Of a stretch of DNA of 64,000 bases, positions 52,184-62,033 are shown piece after piece (within the stretch, counting starts at the first letter, position 1; every line of letters starts with the position of its first letter). The notes under the pieces were generated by a model, which searched no databases, was not told where the DNA came from, and saw only the letters and a program-made list of their open reading frames with translations. The position numbers and the translations under genes were made by a program. The DNA is from Desulfuromonas sp. (GTDB lineage: Bacteria > Desulfobacterota > Desulfuromonadia > Desulfuromonadales > Geopsychrobacteraceae). The stretch is taken from the NCBI GenBank assembly GCA_002869695.1, contig PKUD01000090.1, forward strand, positions 1 through 64,000, in the 5' to 3' direction.

Positions 52184-52271
52184 GGAGGGGTGTCCGAGCG
52201 GCCGAAGGTGACAGACTCGAAATCTGTTGTGGCGCAAGCCACCCGGGGTTCGAATCCCCGCCCCTCCGCCA
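52184..52271 (+). tRNA. tRNA-Ser (CGA anticodon)
   Basis: Acceptor GGAGGGG/CCCCTCC, anticodon stem CAGA/TCTG with loop CTCGAAA (anticodon CGA), long variable arm (TGTGGCGCAAGCCAC), T-loop GTTCGAATC, CCA encoded at 52269-52271. Confidence 0.95.
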
Positions 52272-52280
52272 TTATAGCAG

Positions 52281-52316
52281 CAGGGCGTTCCGAATAACCG
52301 GAACGCCCTGTTTGCT
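52281..52316. terminator. intrinsic terminator after tRNA-Ser
   Basis: Perfect 12-bp stem CAGGGCGTTCCG/CGGAACGCCCTG, then GTTTGCTTTT. It sits between the tRNA and the converging pcnB gene. Confidence 0.88.
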
Positions 52317-52318
52317 TT

Positions 52319-53626
52319 TCACTCAACCTTCTGCTGATCCTTGGGATAGCCACCCCGCCCCTTTGGACGTCGCGGCCCCCGCCTGCGCTTTCTCGGCCGT
52401 TTTTTCTTTTCTGTGTCAGACGGCGGCTGAGTGGGACACTTGATTGCCTCAGACCAGGTATCGATCAGCGCTGCATGCTCCGGTTTGACCTGTGCCCAGA
52501 GACGGAACAGTTCCAATGAACGCGGGGTAAAGGGATGTTCCAGAAAGCGGCGTTCACCGCGCAGGCCCCGGCCGCGCGCCATGCGGAAGCAGCCGACCAG
52601 CATCTCCCGGGCCTGGTGTCTGATGCCCTGGGCGATGCTGAAGTAGCGACAGTGGGGAATAATAATCTCGTTGGCGATATGCAGGGCAGTGGTGATATGG
52701 GTCTCCTTCTCGGCCGGGCACTCGCGGAAGAAGCGATTGAGAAACAGCGCGGCAATGGCGAACGCTTCATCGATAGCAACCCCTGAAGCAGTCCGATCAT
52801 CCACCAGCTGTAGCAGCTGCAAACTTGCTTCGTCACCCCGGTATCCGCCGAGCAGGTGCGGAAGCAGGCCCAGCTCCTTGCTCATCCGCAACACCTTGCC
52901 GGAGACCTTGTGCCGATAGAGCTCCATCAACTCTTCACGAATCCGCGCCGGTGAGGCGTCGGCAATCAGCGGTGCTGAACTCTTTATGACCTGTAGAATG
53001 TCATCTTCGAGGTAAAAATCGAGGCGTGCGCAGAACTCCAGGGCGCGCAGCATGCGCACCGGATCTTCGGCAAAGCGGACCTGTGGGTCACCGATCACCC
53101 TGATCCGCCGCTGGGCCAGATCCTCCAGACCGCCAACATGATCGATGACCGAAAAACTGCCAATATCGTAGAACAGGGCGTTGATGGTGAAATCGCGACG
53201 GTAGGCATCCTCGCGGGGCGTGCCGAAAACATTCTGGACGAAATGGAAATGCTCGTCGGGATCGTCCGGCAGTTCCTCCGCATCGGGGTGACGGCGGAAG
53301 GTGGCGACCTCGACCAGCTTATTGCCCTGAAAACGGATGTGCGCGAGGCGAAACCGGCGCCCGACCAGAAAGCAGTTTCGAAACAGGCGCTTAATCTGCG
53401 CCGGCGAAGCGTCGGTGCCGACATCGAAGTCTTTCGGCTGCCGGCCGAGCAACAGATCACGCACGCTCCCCCCCACCAGGTAGGCGAGAAAGCCCTTACG
53501 GTGCAGGCGATAGAGGACCTTGAGCACATCCTCATCGATCTGCTTGCGGGAAATACAATGCTGATCGCGGGTCATGATCCGCGGCGCATCCATCTCCTCT
53601 ATTCGGTCGTTTGTTTCTCTGTTCAT
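52319..53626 (-). CDS. pcnB: poly(A) polymerase / CCA-adding family nucleotidyltransferase
   Basis: 435 residues. Nucleotidyltransferase head: YLVGGSVRDLLLGRQPKDFDVGTDASP with the catalytic DxD. RRDFTINALFYD follows, then PVRMLRALEFCARLDF. The C-terminus is strongly basic (KKRPRKRRRGPRRPKGRGG), typical of bacterial PcnB and absent from CCA-adding enzymes. It adds poly(A) tails to RNA 3' ends, promoting decay. Divergent from miaA, converging on tRNA-Ser. Confidence 0.9.
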   Translation of the reverse strand: MNRETNDRIEEMDAPRIMTRDQHCISRKQIDEDVLKVLYRLHRKGFLAYLVGGSVRDLLLGRQPKDFDVGTDASPAQIKRLFRNCFLVGRRFRLAHIRFQGNKLVEVATFRRHPDAEELPDDPDEHFHFVQNVFGTPREDAYRRDFTINALFYDIGSFSVIDHVGGLEDLAQRRIRVIGDPQVRFAEDPVRMLRALEFCARLDFYLEDDILQVIKSSAPLIADASPARIREELMELYRHKVSGKVLRMSKELGLLPHLLGGYRGDEASLQLLQLVDDRTASGVAIDEAFAIAALFLNRFFRECPAEKETHITTALHIANEIIIPHCRYFSIAQGIRHQAREMLVGCFRMARGRGLRGERRFLEHPFTPRSLELFRLWAQVKPEHAALIDTWSEAIKCPTQPPSDTEKKKRPRKRRRGPRRPKGRGGYPKDQQKVE

Positions 53627-53813
53627 AGGCTAGATTTACCCTCTTCGGCTGCCGCACTATAACAGATCGAAGTCCGTGAAACAAAGGCGGAATACTTGCA
53701 CAAACCATTCATAAACACTAAGCTGTTGGATAGGTTCTACTTGACTTAGAAATTTGCAGCCCTGTCACCGCCAACCGCACCCGGTGGCCCCCTGAAACGC
53801 GACCCTTAATTTT

Positions 53814-54737
53814 ATGCAACCGATCGACCTGATAGTCATCCTGGGAGCAACGGCTGGCGGCAAAACCGGTCTTGCAGTGGCGACCGCCCGCCACTGCAAC
53901 GGGGAAATCGTTTCCGCCGATTCCCGCCAGGTCTACCGCGGCATGGACCTCGGCACCGGAAAGGATCTGGCCGAATACGGTGACATCCCCTATCACCTGA
54001 TCGACATTGCCGAGCCTGGCAGCGAATACAATGTCTACCAGTTTCAGCAGAACTGTTTCATTGCACTGGAGGATATCCGCTCCCGCGGCAGGACTCCGGT
54101 GATCTGTGGCGGAACCGGTCTCTACCTTGATGCCGTACTGCAGGGCTACCGGTTGATCGAGGTGCCGGAAAATCCCCAACTCAGAAGCGACCTTTCCGGC
54201 TGTTCAGAGCAACAGCTCAGAGAAAAACTGCTCCACCTGAAACCCGAACAGCATAATCAGACCGACCTGGTGGAGCGGGAACGACTGCTTCGGGCGATTG
54301 AGATCGCGGTCGGTGAGCGGCAGGCGGACGACAAGCCGCCCCTTCCGCCCCTCAGACCGATTATCTTCGGTCTGCGCTGGCCTCGGCCTGTCCTGAGGCA
54401 GAGGATCGCGTTACGCCTTCAACAGCGCTTTGACGCAGGCATGGTCGAGGAAGTGGCCAATCTTCATGCGGCAGGCACGTCCTGGCAGAGTTTGGAGTTC
54501 TACGGTCTGGAATACCGCCTCATCGCCCAGCACCTGCAGGGAAAGATCAATTTCAACGACATGAAACAGAAACTGCAGAGCGCCATCGGTCAATTCGCCA
54601 AACGCCAGGACACCTGGTTCCGCCGGATGGAACGGCGCGGCACAGAAATCATCTGGCTGGATGGCGACCAGAACCCTCTCGAACAGCTGTTGACCCACCT
54701 GCAGCAGGCAGGTTTTTCTCCTGCAGTCCCTTCATGA
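53814..54737 (+). CDS. miaA: tRNA dimethylallyltransferase
   Basis: 307 residues, normal length. Walker A GATAGGKTGLAVATA, SADSRQVYRGMDLGTGK for substrate binding, CGGTGLYLDAVLQG, and DLVERERLLRAIEIA. It transfers dimethylallyl to A37 of tRNAs reading U-starting codons, which include serine tRNAs and, by that rule, possibly tRNA-Sec. No strong ribosome binding site is seen before the ATG. It overlaps the next gene by four bases. Confidence 0.93.
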   Translation: MQPIDLIVILGATAGGKTGLAVATARHCNGEIVSADSRQVYRGMDLGTGKDLAEYGDIPYHLIDIAEPGSEYNVYQFQQNCFIALEDIRSRGRTPVICGGTGLYLDAVLQGYRLIEVPENPQLRSDLSGCSEQQLREKLLHLKPEQHNQTDLVERERLLRAIEIAVGERQADDKPPLPPLRPIIFGLRWPRPVLRQRIALRLQQRFDAGMVEEVANLHAAGTSWQSLEFYGLEYRLIAQHLQGKINFNDMKQKLQSAIGQFAKRQDTWFRRMERRGTEIIWLDGDQNPLEQLLTHLQQAGFSPAVPS

Positions 54738-56011
54738 TCAGCGTCCCGGACGACCTCAAGCGTTACCGCCGCAAGCGGCTGGTCTCCGGGCCCTGGCGCC
54801 TCGAGGGCAAGCTGGGCCAACCAGCAGCCGCGGCCCTCGTGATCCCTGCCCTGGCGGAATCAGCAACCCTGCCGAAGACCCTGCAGAGCCTCGCCGCCAA
54901 TGACAGCGAGTTGCTTGAGCGCACACTGATCATCGTCGTCATCAACCAGCGCTCCGATTCTGCTGATGAGCTTCGGCAGGATAACCGGAGGTGCCTGGGC
55001 CTGCTCCGGAAGTTCCCGGCCGGCCGTCTGAGGCTGGCCTGGGTCAATGCATGTACTGACGGCATGGAGTTGCCACCCGGCCAGGGGGTTGGACTGGCGC
55101 GAAAGATCGGCTTTGATCTCTGCCTTGAGCACCTTGACTGGCGGCAGGACCCGTTTCTGATCTCGCTGGATGCCGACACCCTGGTTGATCCGGGTTATCT
55201 CGCTGCGCTGCATCAGCATTTCAAGACACGCCGCCAGGGCGGCGCCGTCATCCCCTTTCGACACCGCAAAGCTTCTTCCCCGGCCCAGGAAGAGGCGATC
55301 CGTCTCTACGAACTCTACTTGCGCAGCTACACCTACGGACTCAAACTGGCCGGTTCACCCTACGCCTATACCAGTATCGGCAGCGCTTTTGCCTGCAGCG
55401 CGGCAGCATATATTCAGGCCGGCGGAATGAACCGCCGGTTGGCTGGCGAGGATTTCTATTTTCTCCAGCAGTTGAACAAGATCAGCGGGATCGATGAGGT
55501 GGCCGGTGCGCTGGTCCGGCCCTCACCACGAGCCTCTTTACGGGTCCCTTTCGGCACCGGGCGGACAGTCAGCAGGCTCAGCAATGGCGAGGCTGCCAAC
55601 TTTACTTTCTGTTCCCATTCTGCATTTACGCGGCTCCAGCAGTTTCTCCAGTCCGTCGAGGACAGCTGGAGTGCGCCTGCGGATCAGTTACTTGCTCAGG
55701 CTGGCACGCTGGATAACAGGTTGCGGAACTATCTGGAGCAGCTTAATTTTGCCCTCGCCTGGAGTCAGTTACAGAGAAATCATTCTTCCAGGGTCCAGTT
55801 CATTCGAGGGTTTCACGGCTGGTTTGACGGGCTGCGTACCCGACAGCTGTTGACGAGCCTGACCGGTGACGATACGTCTTCCCCGCTACAGAAGGTCAAC
55901 GGACTTTTCAAATGGGGCGGCCTCCCCACCCAGCACCAGGAACAGGACCAGCTTGCCCTGCTTGAACAGCTGCAGGGGATTCCACCAGCTCTGACCGCAC
56001 AGACACAATAA
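54734..56011 (+). CDS. GT2-type glycosyltransferase-like protein
   Basis: 425 residues. A Rossmann-like start with AALVIPALAESATLPKTLQSLA, then a DxD-type metal/sugar-nucleotide motif in ISLDADTLVDPGYL (near residue 145), and later RLAGEDFYFLQQLNKI, the ED-containing acceptor loop of GT-A family 2 enzymes. No membrane helix. A cell-surface glycan or compatible-solute role is possible. It is coupled to miaA through an ATGA overlap, an arrangement without obvious functional logic. Acceptor and donor are unknown. Confidence 0.8.
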   Translation: MISVPDDLKRYRRKRLVSGPWRLEGKLGQPAAAALVIPALAESATLPKTLQSLAANDSELLERTLIIVVINQRSDSADELRQDNRRCLGLLRKFPAGRLRLAWVNACTDGMELPPGQGVGLARKIGFDLCLEHLDWRQDPFLISLDADTLVDPGYLAALHQHFKTRRQGGAVIPFRHRKASSPAQEEAIRLYELYLRSYTYGLKLAGSPYAYTSIGSAFACSAAAYIQAGGMNRRLAGEDFYFLQQLNKISGIDEVAGALVRPSPRASLRVPFGTGRTVSRLSNGEAANFTFCSHSAFTRLQQFLQSVEDSWSAPADQLLAQAGTLDNRLRNYLEQLNFALAWSQLQRNHSSRVQFIRGFHGWFDGLRTRQLLTSLTGDDTSSPLQKVNGLFKWGGLPTQHQEQDQLALLEQLQGIPPALTAQTQ

Positions 56012-56041
56012 AAAAGGCCTTCCGAAACGGAAGGCCTTTTT
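56011..56041. terminator. bidirectional intrinsic terminator
   Basis: AAAAAGGCCTTCCG and CGGAAGGCCTTTTT pair almost fully around AAA, with A and T tracts on both sides. It serves the glycosyltransferase gene and the converging nuo operon. Confidence 0.92.
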
Positions 56042-56060
56042 ACATCAATGTGTCTCTGCC

Positions 56061-57521
56061 TTAGAACACCGACAGTTTCGCCAGTTCCATAACCGGGCCG
56101 GGGATGACGCCAAGAATCAGGACACCGGCAATCGCGATCAGAATCGAAACGACAGTGGCCATCTCCAGCTTGACCCAGGAGTAATCCTCCACCGGATCGC
56201 GGAAGTACATGTAAACCATGACCCGCAAGTAGTAGTAGAGAGAGACGGCGGAGTTGAGTACACCGATCACGGCCAGCCAGATGTAACCGGCCTTGATCGC
56301 GCCGGCGAAGATGAAGAACTTGCCGGTAAATCCTGCTGTCGGCGGCAGACCCATCAGCGAGAAGAGGAAAATGCACAGGGCAACACCCAGGAACGGACGC
56401 TTAAAGCCGAAACCGGCAACCCCGTCGAGGGTCAGGTTGTCCTCACCTTTTTTGCCGAGCAGCACCAGCACGGCAAAAGCGCCGATGTTCATGAAGGTGT
56501 AAACCAGCATGTAGAAGAGGATGCCGGAGAAACCGATCTCATTCCAGGCCACCATGCCGACCAGAGCATAACCGGCATGTGAAATCGAGGAGTAGGCGAG
56601 CATCCGCTTGATATCGCGCTGCGAGATCGCCACGAAGTTACCGATGGTCATAGTCAGCACAGCGAGAAGCCAGAACAATGCCGACATGTCGGTCTGCAGG
56701 GAATCCAGACTGATGTAGGTGACCCGCATGAACGCTGCGAAGGCTGCTGCCTTGGGTCCTGCACTCATAAACGCGGTAATCGGGGTCGGTGCTCCCTGGT
56801 AGACGTCGGGAGTCCACATATGGAAGGGCGCGGCACCGATCTTAAAGAGGAAACCGACCGAAAGCAGGGTCGCGCCGGCAATCACCATCGGGTTCGTAGC
56901 GGCATCAGGCAGCGCGGCGATGGCCTGGGCGATGCCGGCAACCTTGGTGGTGCCACTGACGCCATAAAGCAGTGCCACGCCGTAAAGCATGAAACCGGTG
57001 GAGAAGGCGCCGAGGAAGAAATACTTGAGCCCCGCCTCGTTGGATCGAATTTGACCGCGGAAGAATCCGGCCAGCACGTAGAGCGACACAGACAGCACTT
57101 CGAGACCAAGGAAGATGGTCATCAGATCGGTTCCCGATGCCATCCACATCGCACCGGCTGTCGTGAAGAGGATCAGCGGGTAGTATTCTCCTACCGGGTA
57201 TCCCTCTCGGTGCAGGTAGCTGTCGGACATCAGGATTGTCAGACCAGCCGCAATCAGACAGGTGATGTTAAAGAAGGTGGCAAAGTTGTCGAGCACTACA
57301 CTGCCCGCAAAACCCGCCTGGGGTTGATTCCATGCCCCGATTGAGACCAGACCGGTAATAATCAGGCCAATAATGCTCAACCAAGCGACAGGGGCAGTTC
57401 TGCCACGCTCTAGAAAGACCGAAACCAGCAGCAGAACCATGCCGAAGCAACTCAGAACCAGGGAAGGCATGATTGCCTGAAGGTTCACGTTTGCCATGGC
57501 GATTTGCACCAGATTTTCCAT
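56061..57521 (-). CDS. nuoN: NADH-quinone oxidoreductase subunit N
   Basis: 486 residues, about fourteen membrane helices. A Mrp antiporter-type subunit: key Glu and Lys residues sit in SVSLYVLAGFFRGQIRSNEAGLKYFFLGAFSTG and YSSISHAGYALVG. The start MENLVQIAMANVNLQ follows GAGGAG. It forms one of the proton-pumping half-channels of complex I. Last gene of the operon, ending before the terminator at 56041. Confidence 0.95.
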   Translation of the reverse strand: MENLVQIAMANVNLQAIMPSLVLSCFGMVLLLVSVFLERGRTAPVAWLSIIGLIITGLVSIGAWNQPQAGFAGSVVLDNFATFFNITCLIAAGLTILMSDSYLHREGYPVGEYYPLILFTTAGAMWMASGTDLMTIFLGLEVLSVSLYVLAGFFRGQIRSNEAGLKYFFLGAFSTGFMLYGVALLYGVSGTTKVAGIAQAIAALPDAATNPMVIAGATLLSVGFLFKIGAAPFHMWTPDVYQGAPTPITAFMSAGPKAAAFAAFMRVTYISLDSLQTDMSALFWLLAVLTMTIGNFVAISQRDIKRMLAYSSISHAGYALVGMVAWNEIGFSGILFYMLVYTFMNIGAFAVLVLLGKKGEDNLTLDGVAGFGFKRPFLGVALCIFLFSLMGLPPTAGFTGKFFIFAGAIKAGYIWLAVIGVLNSAVSLYYYLRVMVYMYFRDPVEDYSWVKLEMATVVSILIAIAGVLILGVIPGPVMELAKLSVF

Positions 57522-57560
57522 CGAACAGCTCCTCGGGAAACCGTGTTTATATCAATTTAA

Positions 57561-59123
57561 TTACTTAATATCCAAGTACTTGGCCATCACCGGCTGCTCA
57601 ACCTGCTCAACCACGGCAACCTGTCTGGACTCCATCTGATTCAACAACTGCTCCATTGCCGGATTCATCTTTTCGAAGAAGGTGTTGGGATAAACACCGA
57701 TCCAGAAGACGAACAGGATCAACGGCAGCATAATGACAATTTCACGGGCCGAAAGATCCGACAGATTTTCATTGGCCGGGTTGGTAATCTTGCCGAACAT
57801 AACTCTCTGGTACATCCAGAGCATGTAAACCGCAGCAAAGATGACACCGCTGGTCGCGACCACGGCATACCAGCGCAAGCCACTCTCAAACGCACCCATC
57901 AGAGCCAGGAATTCGCCGACGAAGCCGTTAGTGCCCGGCAGGCCGATGGAGGAGAAAGTGATGATCAGGAACACCGTAGCAAAGATCGGCATCTTGTGCG
58001 CGAGACCGCCGAACTCACTGATCAGACGGGTATGCCGCCGTTCATAAATAAATCCGACGATAAGGAACAGCGCGCCGGTCGAAACCCCGTGGTTGATCAT
58101 CTGCAGCATACCGCCGGCCATTCCTTGCATGTTCATGGCGAAGATACCGAGCATGACGAAGCCGAGGTGAGCAACCGATGAGTAGGCGACCAGTTTCTTG
58201 ACATCTTCCTGCATCATCGCAACCAGTGAACCGTAGATGATGCCGATCACCGACAGGGTCGCCAGCATCGGGATAAAGGTCTGCAGTGCTTCAGGGAACA
58301 GCGGCATGGCAAAGCGGACATAGCCGTAGGTCCCCATCTTCAGCAGGACCGCGGCCAGGATGACTGAACCTGCCGTCGGAGCCTCGGTGTGTGCATCCGG
58401 CAACCAGGTGTGCAGCGGGAACATCGGCACCTTGATCGCAAAGCTGAAGCCGAACGCCAGGAACAACCAGTACTGTGCGCCGGACGGGATGGCCAGACGA
58501 TAGAACTCCTGGATGCCGAAGCCGTTCATCGGTGCGCCGGACTGGATGGCATAGTAGTAGACGAAGATGATCGCCACCAGCATCAGCAGGGAACCGACCG
58601 CAGTATAGATGAAGAACTTGACCGCCGCGTAGATGCGATTCTTACCGCCCCAGATACCGATCAGGAAGTACATGGGGATCAGCATCAATTCCCAGAAGAT
58701 GTAGAAGAGGAACAGATCGAGGGAGATGAAGGCGCCGAGCATGCCGGTTTCAAGCAGCAGCAGCAGGGCCATGAACCCTTTGATGTTCTTATCCACAGCG
58801 TTCCAGGTCGAGAGTACGGCAATCGGCATGATGAAGGTCGTCAGCATCACCAGCCAGAGGCTGATGCCATCGACGCCGATATTGTAGTTCATCTGGAAGT
58901 AGTTGCCGATATTGATCCACTCGTAAAATTCACGATAGTGCATCCCGCCGGAGACGGTAAAAACATCGTCGAAAGCAAGCGGCAGACTGAGCACGAAAGT
59001 GATCAGGGTCACCACCAGAGCAGTGCTTTTCAGCAGAGCTCCGTTCTCCCGCGGAATGAAGAGGACAACCAGCATCCCCAGAAGCGGGAAGAATGTCATA
59101 AAACTGAGAAGGTAATCGGCCAT
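57561..59123 (-). CDS. nuoM: NADH-quinone oxidoreductase subunit M
   Basis: 520 residues, about fourteen helices. Signature parts are FYIFWELMLIPMYFLIGIWGG with the key Glu, KFFIYTAVGSLLML, LHTWLPDAHTEAPTAGSVILAAVLLKMGTYG and VAYSSVAHLGFVMLG. Its C-terminal tail (about residues 485-520) is longer than in some homologues and charged. A proton-pumping subunit of complex I. It lies 47 bases downstream of nuoL and 39 upstream of nuoN. Confidence 0.95.
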   Translation of the reverse strand: MADYLLSFMTFFPLLGMLVVLFIPRENGALLKSTALVVTLITFVLSLPLAFDDVFTVSGGMHYREFYEWINIGNYFQMNYNIGVDGISLWLVMLTTFIMPIAVLSTWNAVDKNIKGFMALLLLLETGMLGAFISLDLFLFYIFWELMLIPMYFLIGIWGGKNRIYAAVKFFIYTAVGSLLMLVAIIFVYYYAIQSGAPMNGFGIQEFYRLAIPSGAQYWLFLAFGFSFAIKVPMFPLHTWLPDAHTEAPTAGSVILAAVLLKMGTYGYVRFAMPLFPEALQTFIPMLATLSVIGIIYGSLVAMMQEDVKKLVAYSSVAHLGFVMLGIFAMNMQGMAGGMLQMINHGVSTGALFLIVGFIYERRHTRLISEFGGLAHKMPIFATVFLIITFSSIGLPGTNGFVGEFLALMGAFESGLRWYAVVATSGVIFAAVYMLWMYQRVMFGKITNPANENLSDLSAREIVIMLPLILFVFWIGVYPNTFFEKMNPAMEQLLNQMESRQVAVVEQVEQPVMAKYLDIK

Positions 59124-59170
59124 GTGGAATCGCTACTTGTAGCTATATCTTTAATTCGCTGCCGAATTGA

Positions 59171-61135
59171 TTAACCGAAAACGTAGTAGCCGACAATGAC
59201 GACCACACCGACCACCATGGCCGCTGCATAGTTGTGCAGGAAACCGGACTGGGTGAAACGCAGACCGGCAGACAGTCCCTTCACCACCCAGGCAGTTCCG
59301 TTGACCACGCCGTCAACCACACAGACATCAAACCCTCTCCAGAGGAAGGTGCCGATTTTCTTTGTGGGGTTAACGAACAGGAAGTCATACAGCTCATCGA
59401 TGTACCACTTGTTGAACACCGCCCGATGCAGACCTGAGAACGCCGCGGTGAATTTGCCCGGGAGTTCCGGTTTTTTCAGGTACATGTAGATTGCGATACC
59501 GATACCGGCAAAGGCGACCAGTACCGAAATGGCCATCAGTGCATACTCAGTGGCATGAGCGCCATGGGCTTCAATGCGGTAAAGCTCCTGGGCATGGCCG
59601 AAGACCGGCTCGAAGAAATGGTGGATATGATTCGCACCACCAAGAATTGCCGGAACGCCGACATAGCCACCAACGACGGCCAGGAACGCCAGGATTATCA
59701 GGGGGATCGTGATCGTCAGCGGAGATTCGGGGATATGATCCTTGGCTTTCGGATCAGTCTTCTGCGGCCCCCAGAACGTCATAGAAACGCAGCGGAACAT
59801 ATAGAATGCCGTCATACCAGCAGCGATCACACCAACCAGCCACAGGCCCCAATGACCGCGCGTTGAACCAAAGGCCCACCAGAGGATTTCGTCTTTGGAA
59901 AAGAATGCGGAGAACAGAGGCACACCCGCAATAGCGATGGTTGAAAGCAGGAAGGTCCAGTAGGTAATCGGCATTTTTTTAGCTAGGCCGCCCATGTTGC
60001 GCATATCCTGCGGATCGTCATGCAGGTGGGCGTGATGATAGCCATGGTGCATGCCATGGATGACCGAACCGGAACCGAGGAACAGACACGCCTTGAAGAA
60101 TGCGTGGGTCATCAGGTGGAAGATACCGGCGGTAAAGGCACCGACACCCATCGCCAGGAACATGTAACCGAGCTGGGAAACGGTGGAATAGGCAAGTACC
60201 CGCTTGATGTCGTTCTGGGCAAAACCGATGCTCGCGGCGAAGATTGCCGTCGCGGCTCCGACGATGGCAACAACCATCATCGTGGTCGGTGACATGGCGA
60301 ACAGGATATTCATCCGGCCGATCATGTAGACACCGGCGGTGACCATGGTGGCCGCGTGGATCAGTGCGGAGACCGGAGTCGGACCTTCCATCGCGTCGGG
60401 CAGCCAGGTATAGAGCGGAATCTGAGCCGACTTACCGGTGGCGCCGAGGAAGAAACAGAGAGTCACAACCGTGACCAGCAGGCCTCCGCTCTGCAGCAGG
60501 TGAGCATTCTCGGAGATTTCAACGAAGTTCAGGGTCCAGACGCCTTTGCTGCCGAGTGCCCAGAACAGGGTCAGCAGACCGCACAGGAAACCGAAGTCAC
60601 CGATCCGGTTAACGACAAACGCCTTTTTCGCCGCGTCACCGGCACTCTTCTTCTCGAAGTAGTAGCCGATCAGCAGATAGGAGCAGAGGCCCACGCCTTC
60701 CCAGCCGATAAACATGACCAGGGCGTTGTTACCGAGCACCAGCATCAGCATCGAGAAGCAGAACAGGTTCAGGTAGCTGAAGAAGCGGTAGAACCCGACT
60801 TCACCGTGCATATAGCCGATGGAGTAGAGGTGGATCAGCGAGCCGACCCCGGTAACGACCATGATCATCACGGCGGACAGAGGATCGAGCAGAAACCCCC
60901 AGTCAACCTGAAGATTGCCGATCGTCATCCAGGATGCGACAGTCTCCTGAAAGACCTTTTGTTCTGAGCCGAGCAGGCCGAAGAAGTTCTGGCAGGCGAC
61001 CAGGAAGGAGGCGAAGATCGCCAAGGTCCCGATGCTGCCGATGACCTTCTCGTTCTTGATCTTCTTGCCGAGCAGGCCGTTGATAATCGACCCCACGAGC
61101 GGGAAGAACGGGATGAGCCACAGATTGTTGTACAT
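59171..61135 (-). CDS. nuoL: NADH-quinone oxidoreductase subunit L
   Basis: 654 residues from the ATG at 61135 (GGAG six bases before). About sixteen helices plus the long lateral amphipathic helix near the C-terminus characteristic of NuoL. Motifs: LFIGWEGVGLCSYLLIGYYF with the key Glu, LPDAMEGPTPVSALIHAATMVTAG, LAYSTVSQLGYMFLA and HAFFKACLFLGSGSVIHGMH. The outermost proton pump of complex I. Followed by nuoM. Confidence 0.95.
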   Translation of the reverse strand: MYNNLWLIPFFPLVGSIINGLLGKKIKNEKVIGSIGTLAIFASFLVACQNFFGLLGSEQKVFQETVASWMTIGNLQVDWGFLLDPLSAVMIMVVTGVGSLIHLYSIGYMHGEVGFYRFFSYLNLFCFSMLMLVLGNNALVMFIGWEGVGLCSYLLIGYYFEKKSAGDAAKKAFVVNRIGDFGFLCGLLTLFWALGSKGVWTLNFVEISENAHLLQSGGLLVTVVTLCFFLGATGKSAQIPLYTWLPDAMEGPTPVSALIHAATMVTAGVYMIGRMNILFAMSPTTMMVVAIVGAATAIFAASIGFAQNDIKRVLAYSTVSQLGYMFLAMGVGAFTAGIFHLMTHAFFKACLFLGSGSVIHGMHHGYHHAHLHDDPQDMRNMGGLAKKMPITYWTFLLSTIAIAGVPLFSAFFSKDEILWWAFGSTRGHWGLWLVGVIAAGMTAFYMFRCVSMTFWGPQKTDPKAKDHIPESPLTITIPLIILAFLAVVGGYVGVPAILGGANHIHHFFEPVFGHAQELYRIEAHGAHATEYALMAISVLVAFAGIGIAIYMYLKKPELPGKFTAAFSGLHRAVFNKWYIDELYDFLFVNPTKKIGTFLWRGFDVCVVDGVVNGTAWVVKGLSAGLRFTQSGFLHNYAAAMVVGVVVIVGYYVFG

Positions 61136-61178
61136 CAAACTCTCCTATTTGCTGAATAACCCGATAGGGATATGCGAA

Positions 61179-61484
61179 TCACCACTTAAGCAGGTTGAAA
61201 TCGTCGACGTCGATCGATTCCTTGTTGCGATAAAATGCGATGATCAGTGCCAGACCCACCGCAGCCTCAGCCGCAGCAACCGTCATAACAAAGAAGACAA
61301 AGATCTGTCCATCCATGTTGCCGAGATGGCGAGACAGGGCTATGAAGGTCAGGTTGACCGAATTGAGCATCAATTCAATGCACATGAAAATGACGATGGT
61401 GTTTTTCCGGGTCAGAACACCAAAGGTCCCGATGGCAAACAGAATCGCTGCCAGAATCATGTAATGGTATACGCTAATCATCAT
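61179..61484 (-). CDS. nuoK: NADH-quinone oxidoreductase subunit K
   Basis: 101 residues, three helices. Typical core: LTRKNTIVIFMCIELMLNSVNLTFIAL, with the conserved Glu residues in the membrane, and EAAVGLALIIAFYR with the second. Small hydrophobic subunit of complex I linking NuoH/A/J to the antiporter-type subunits. Positioned between nuoJ and nuoL. Confidence 0.95.
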   Translation of the reverse strand: MMISVYHYMILAAILFAIGTFGVLTRKNTIVIFMCIELMLNSVNLTFIALSRHLGNMDGQIFVFFVMTVAAAEAAVGLALIIAFYRNKESIDVDDFNLLKW

Positions 61485-61509
61485 CTATCTCCCGATCCGA
61501 TAATCTCGG

Positions 61510-62013
61510 TTAAACTTTGCGCTTCGACAGGATTACTGCGCCGACAATAGCAACCAGCAGCAGGATCGAGGCGATTTCAAAAGGCAGCAGAAATTCAGTA
61601 AACATCGCCGTGCCGATCAACTCAGTATGACCATAGTCCTTGACCACTTCCGAGGTCACGGTCCCGACCTTTTTTGTCACTGTGCCACCGGCAATGAACT
61701 TGGCGGCAATGAGGAAGATGAGAAAGCCGAGGCCGGTGGCCCAGATCAAGCCGTGACGATAGACACTCTTACCGACTGAGCCGATGTTCAGCAGCATGAT
61801 TACAAAGACAATCAACACCATGATTGCGCCGGCATAGACCATGATCTGGATCGCAGCCATAAACGGCGCTTCCAGCATCACGTAATAAACCGCCAAGCAG
61901 AGAAAGGTGGTGACCAGGCAAAGAGCACTGTTAACCGTATTTCGGCATTTCGTGACAAAAAATGCTGAAAGTACCGCAACCAGTGCGACCAGATAAAAAA
62001 GCAAAGCTTCCAT
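61510..62013 (-). CDS. nuoJ: NADH-quinone oxidoreductase subunit J
   Basis: 167 residues, five helices. Family marks are NTVNSALCLVTTFLCLAVYYVMLEAPFMAAIQIMVYAGAIMVLIVFVIMLLN, with the conserved Glu and Tyr, and the last helix ending in ILSKRKV. A membrane subunit of complex I that undergoes the conformational change coupling quinone reduction to pumping. Between nuoI and nuoK. Confidence 0.95.
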   Translation of the reverse strand: MEALLFYLVALVAVLSAFFVTKCRNTVNSALCLVTTFLCLAVYYVMLEAPFMAAIQIMVYAGAIMVLIVFVIMLLNIGSVGKSVYRHGLIWATGLGFLIFLIAAKFIAGGTVTKKVGTVTSEVVKDYGHTELIGTAMFTEFLLPFEIASILLLVAIVGAVILSKRKV

Positions 62014-62033
62014 GGATTCGCCGCTCCCTTTCC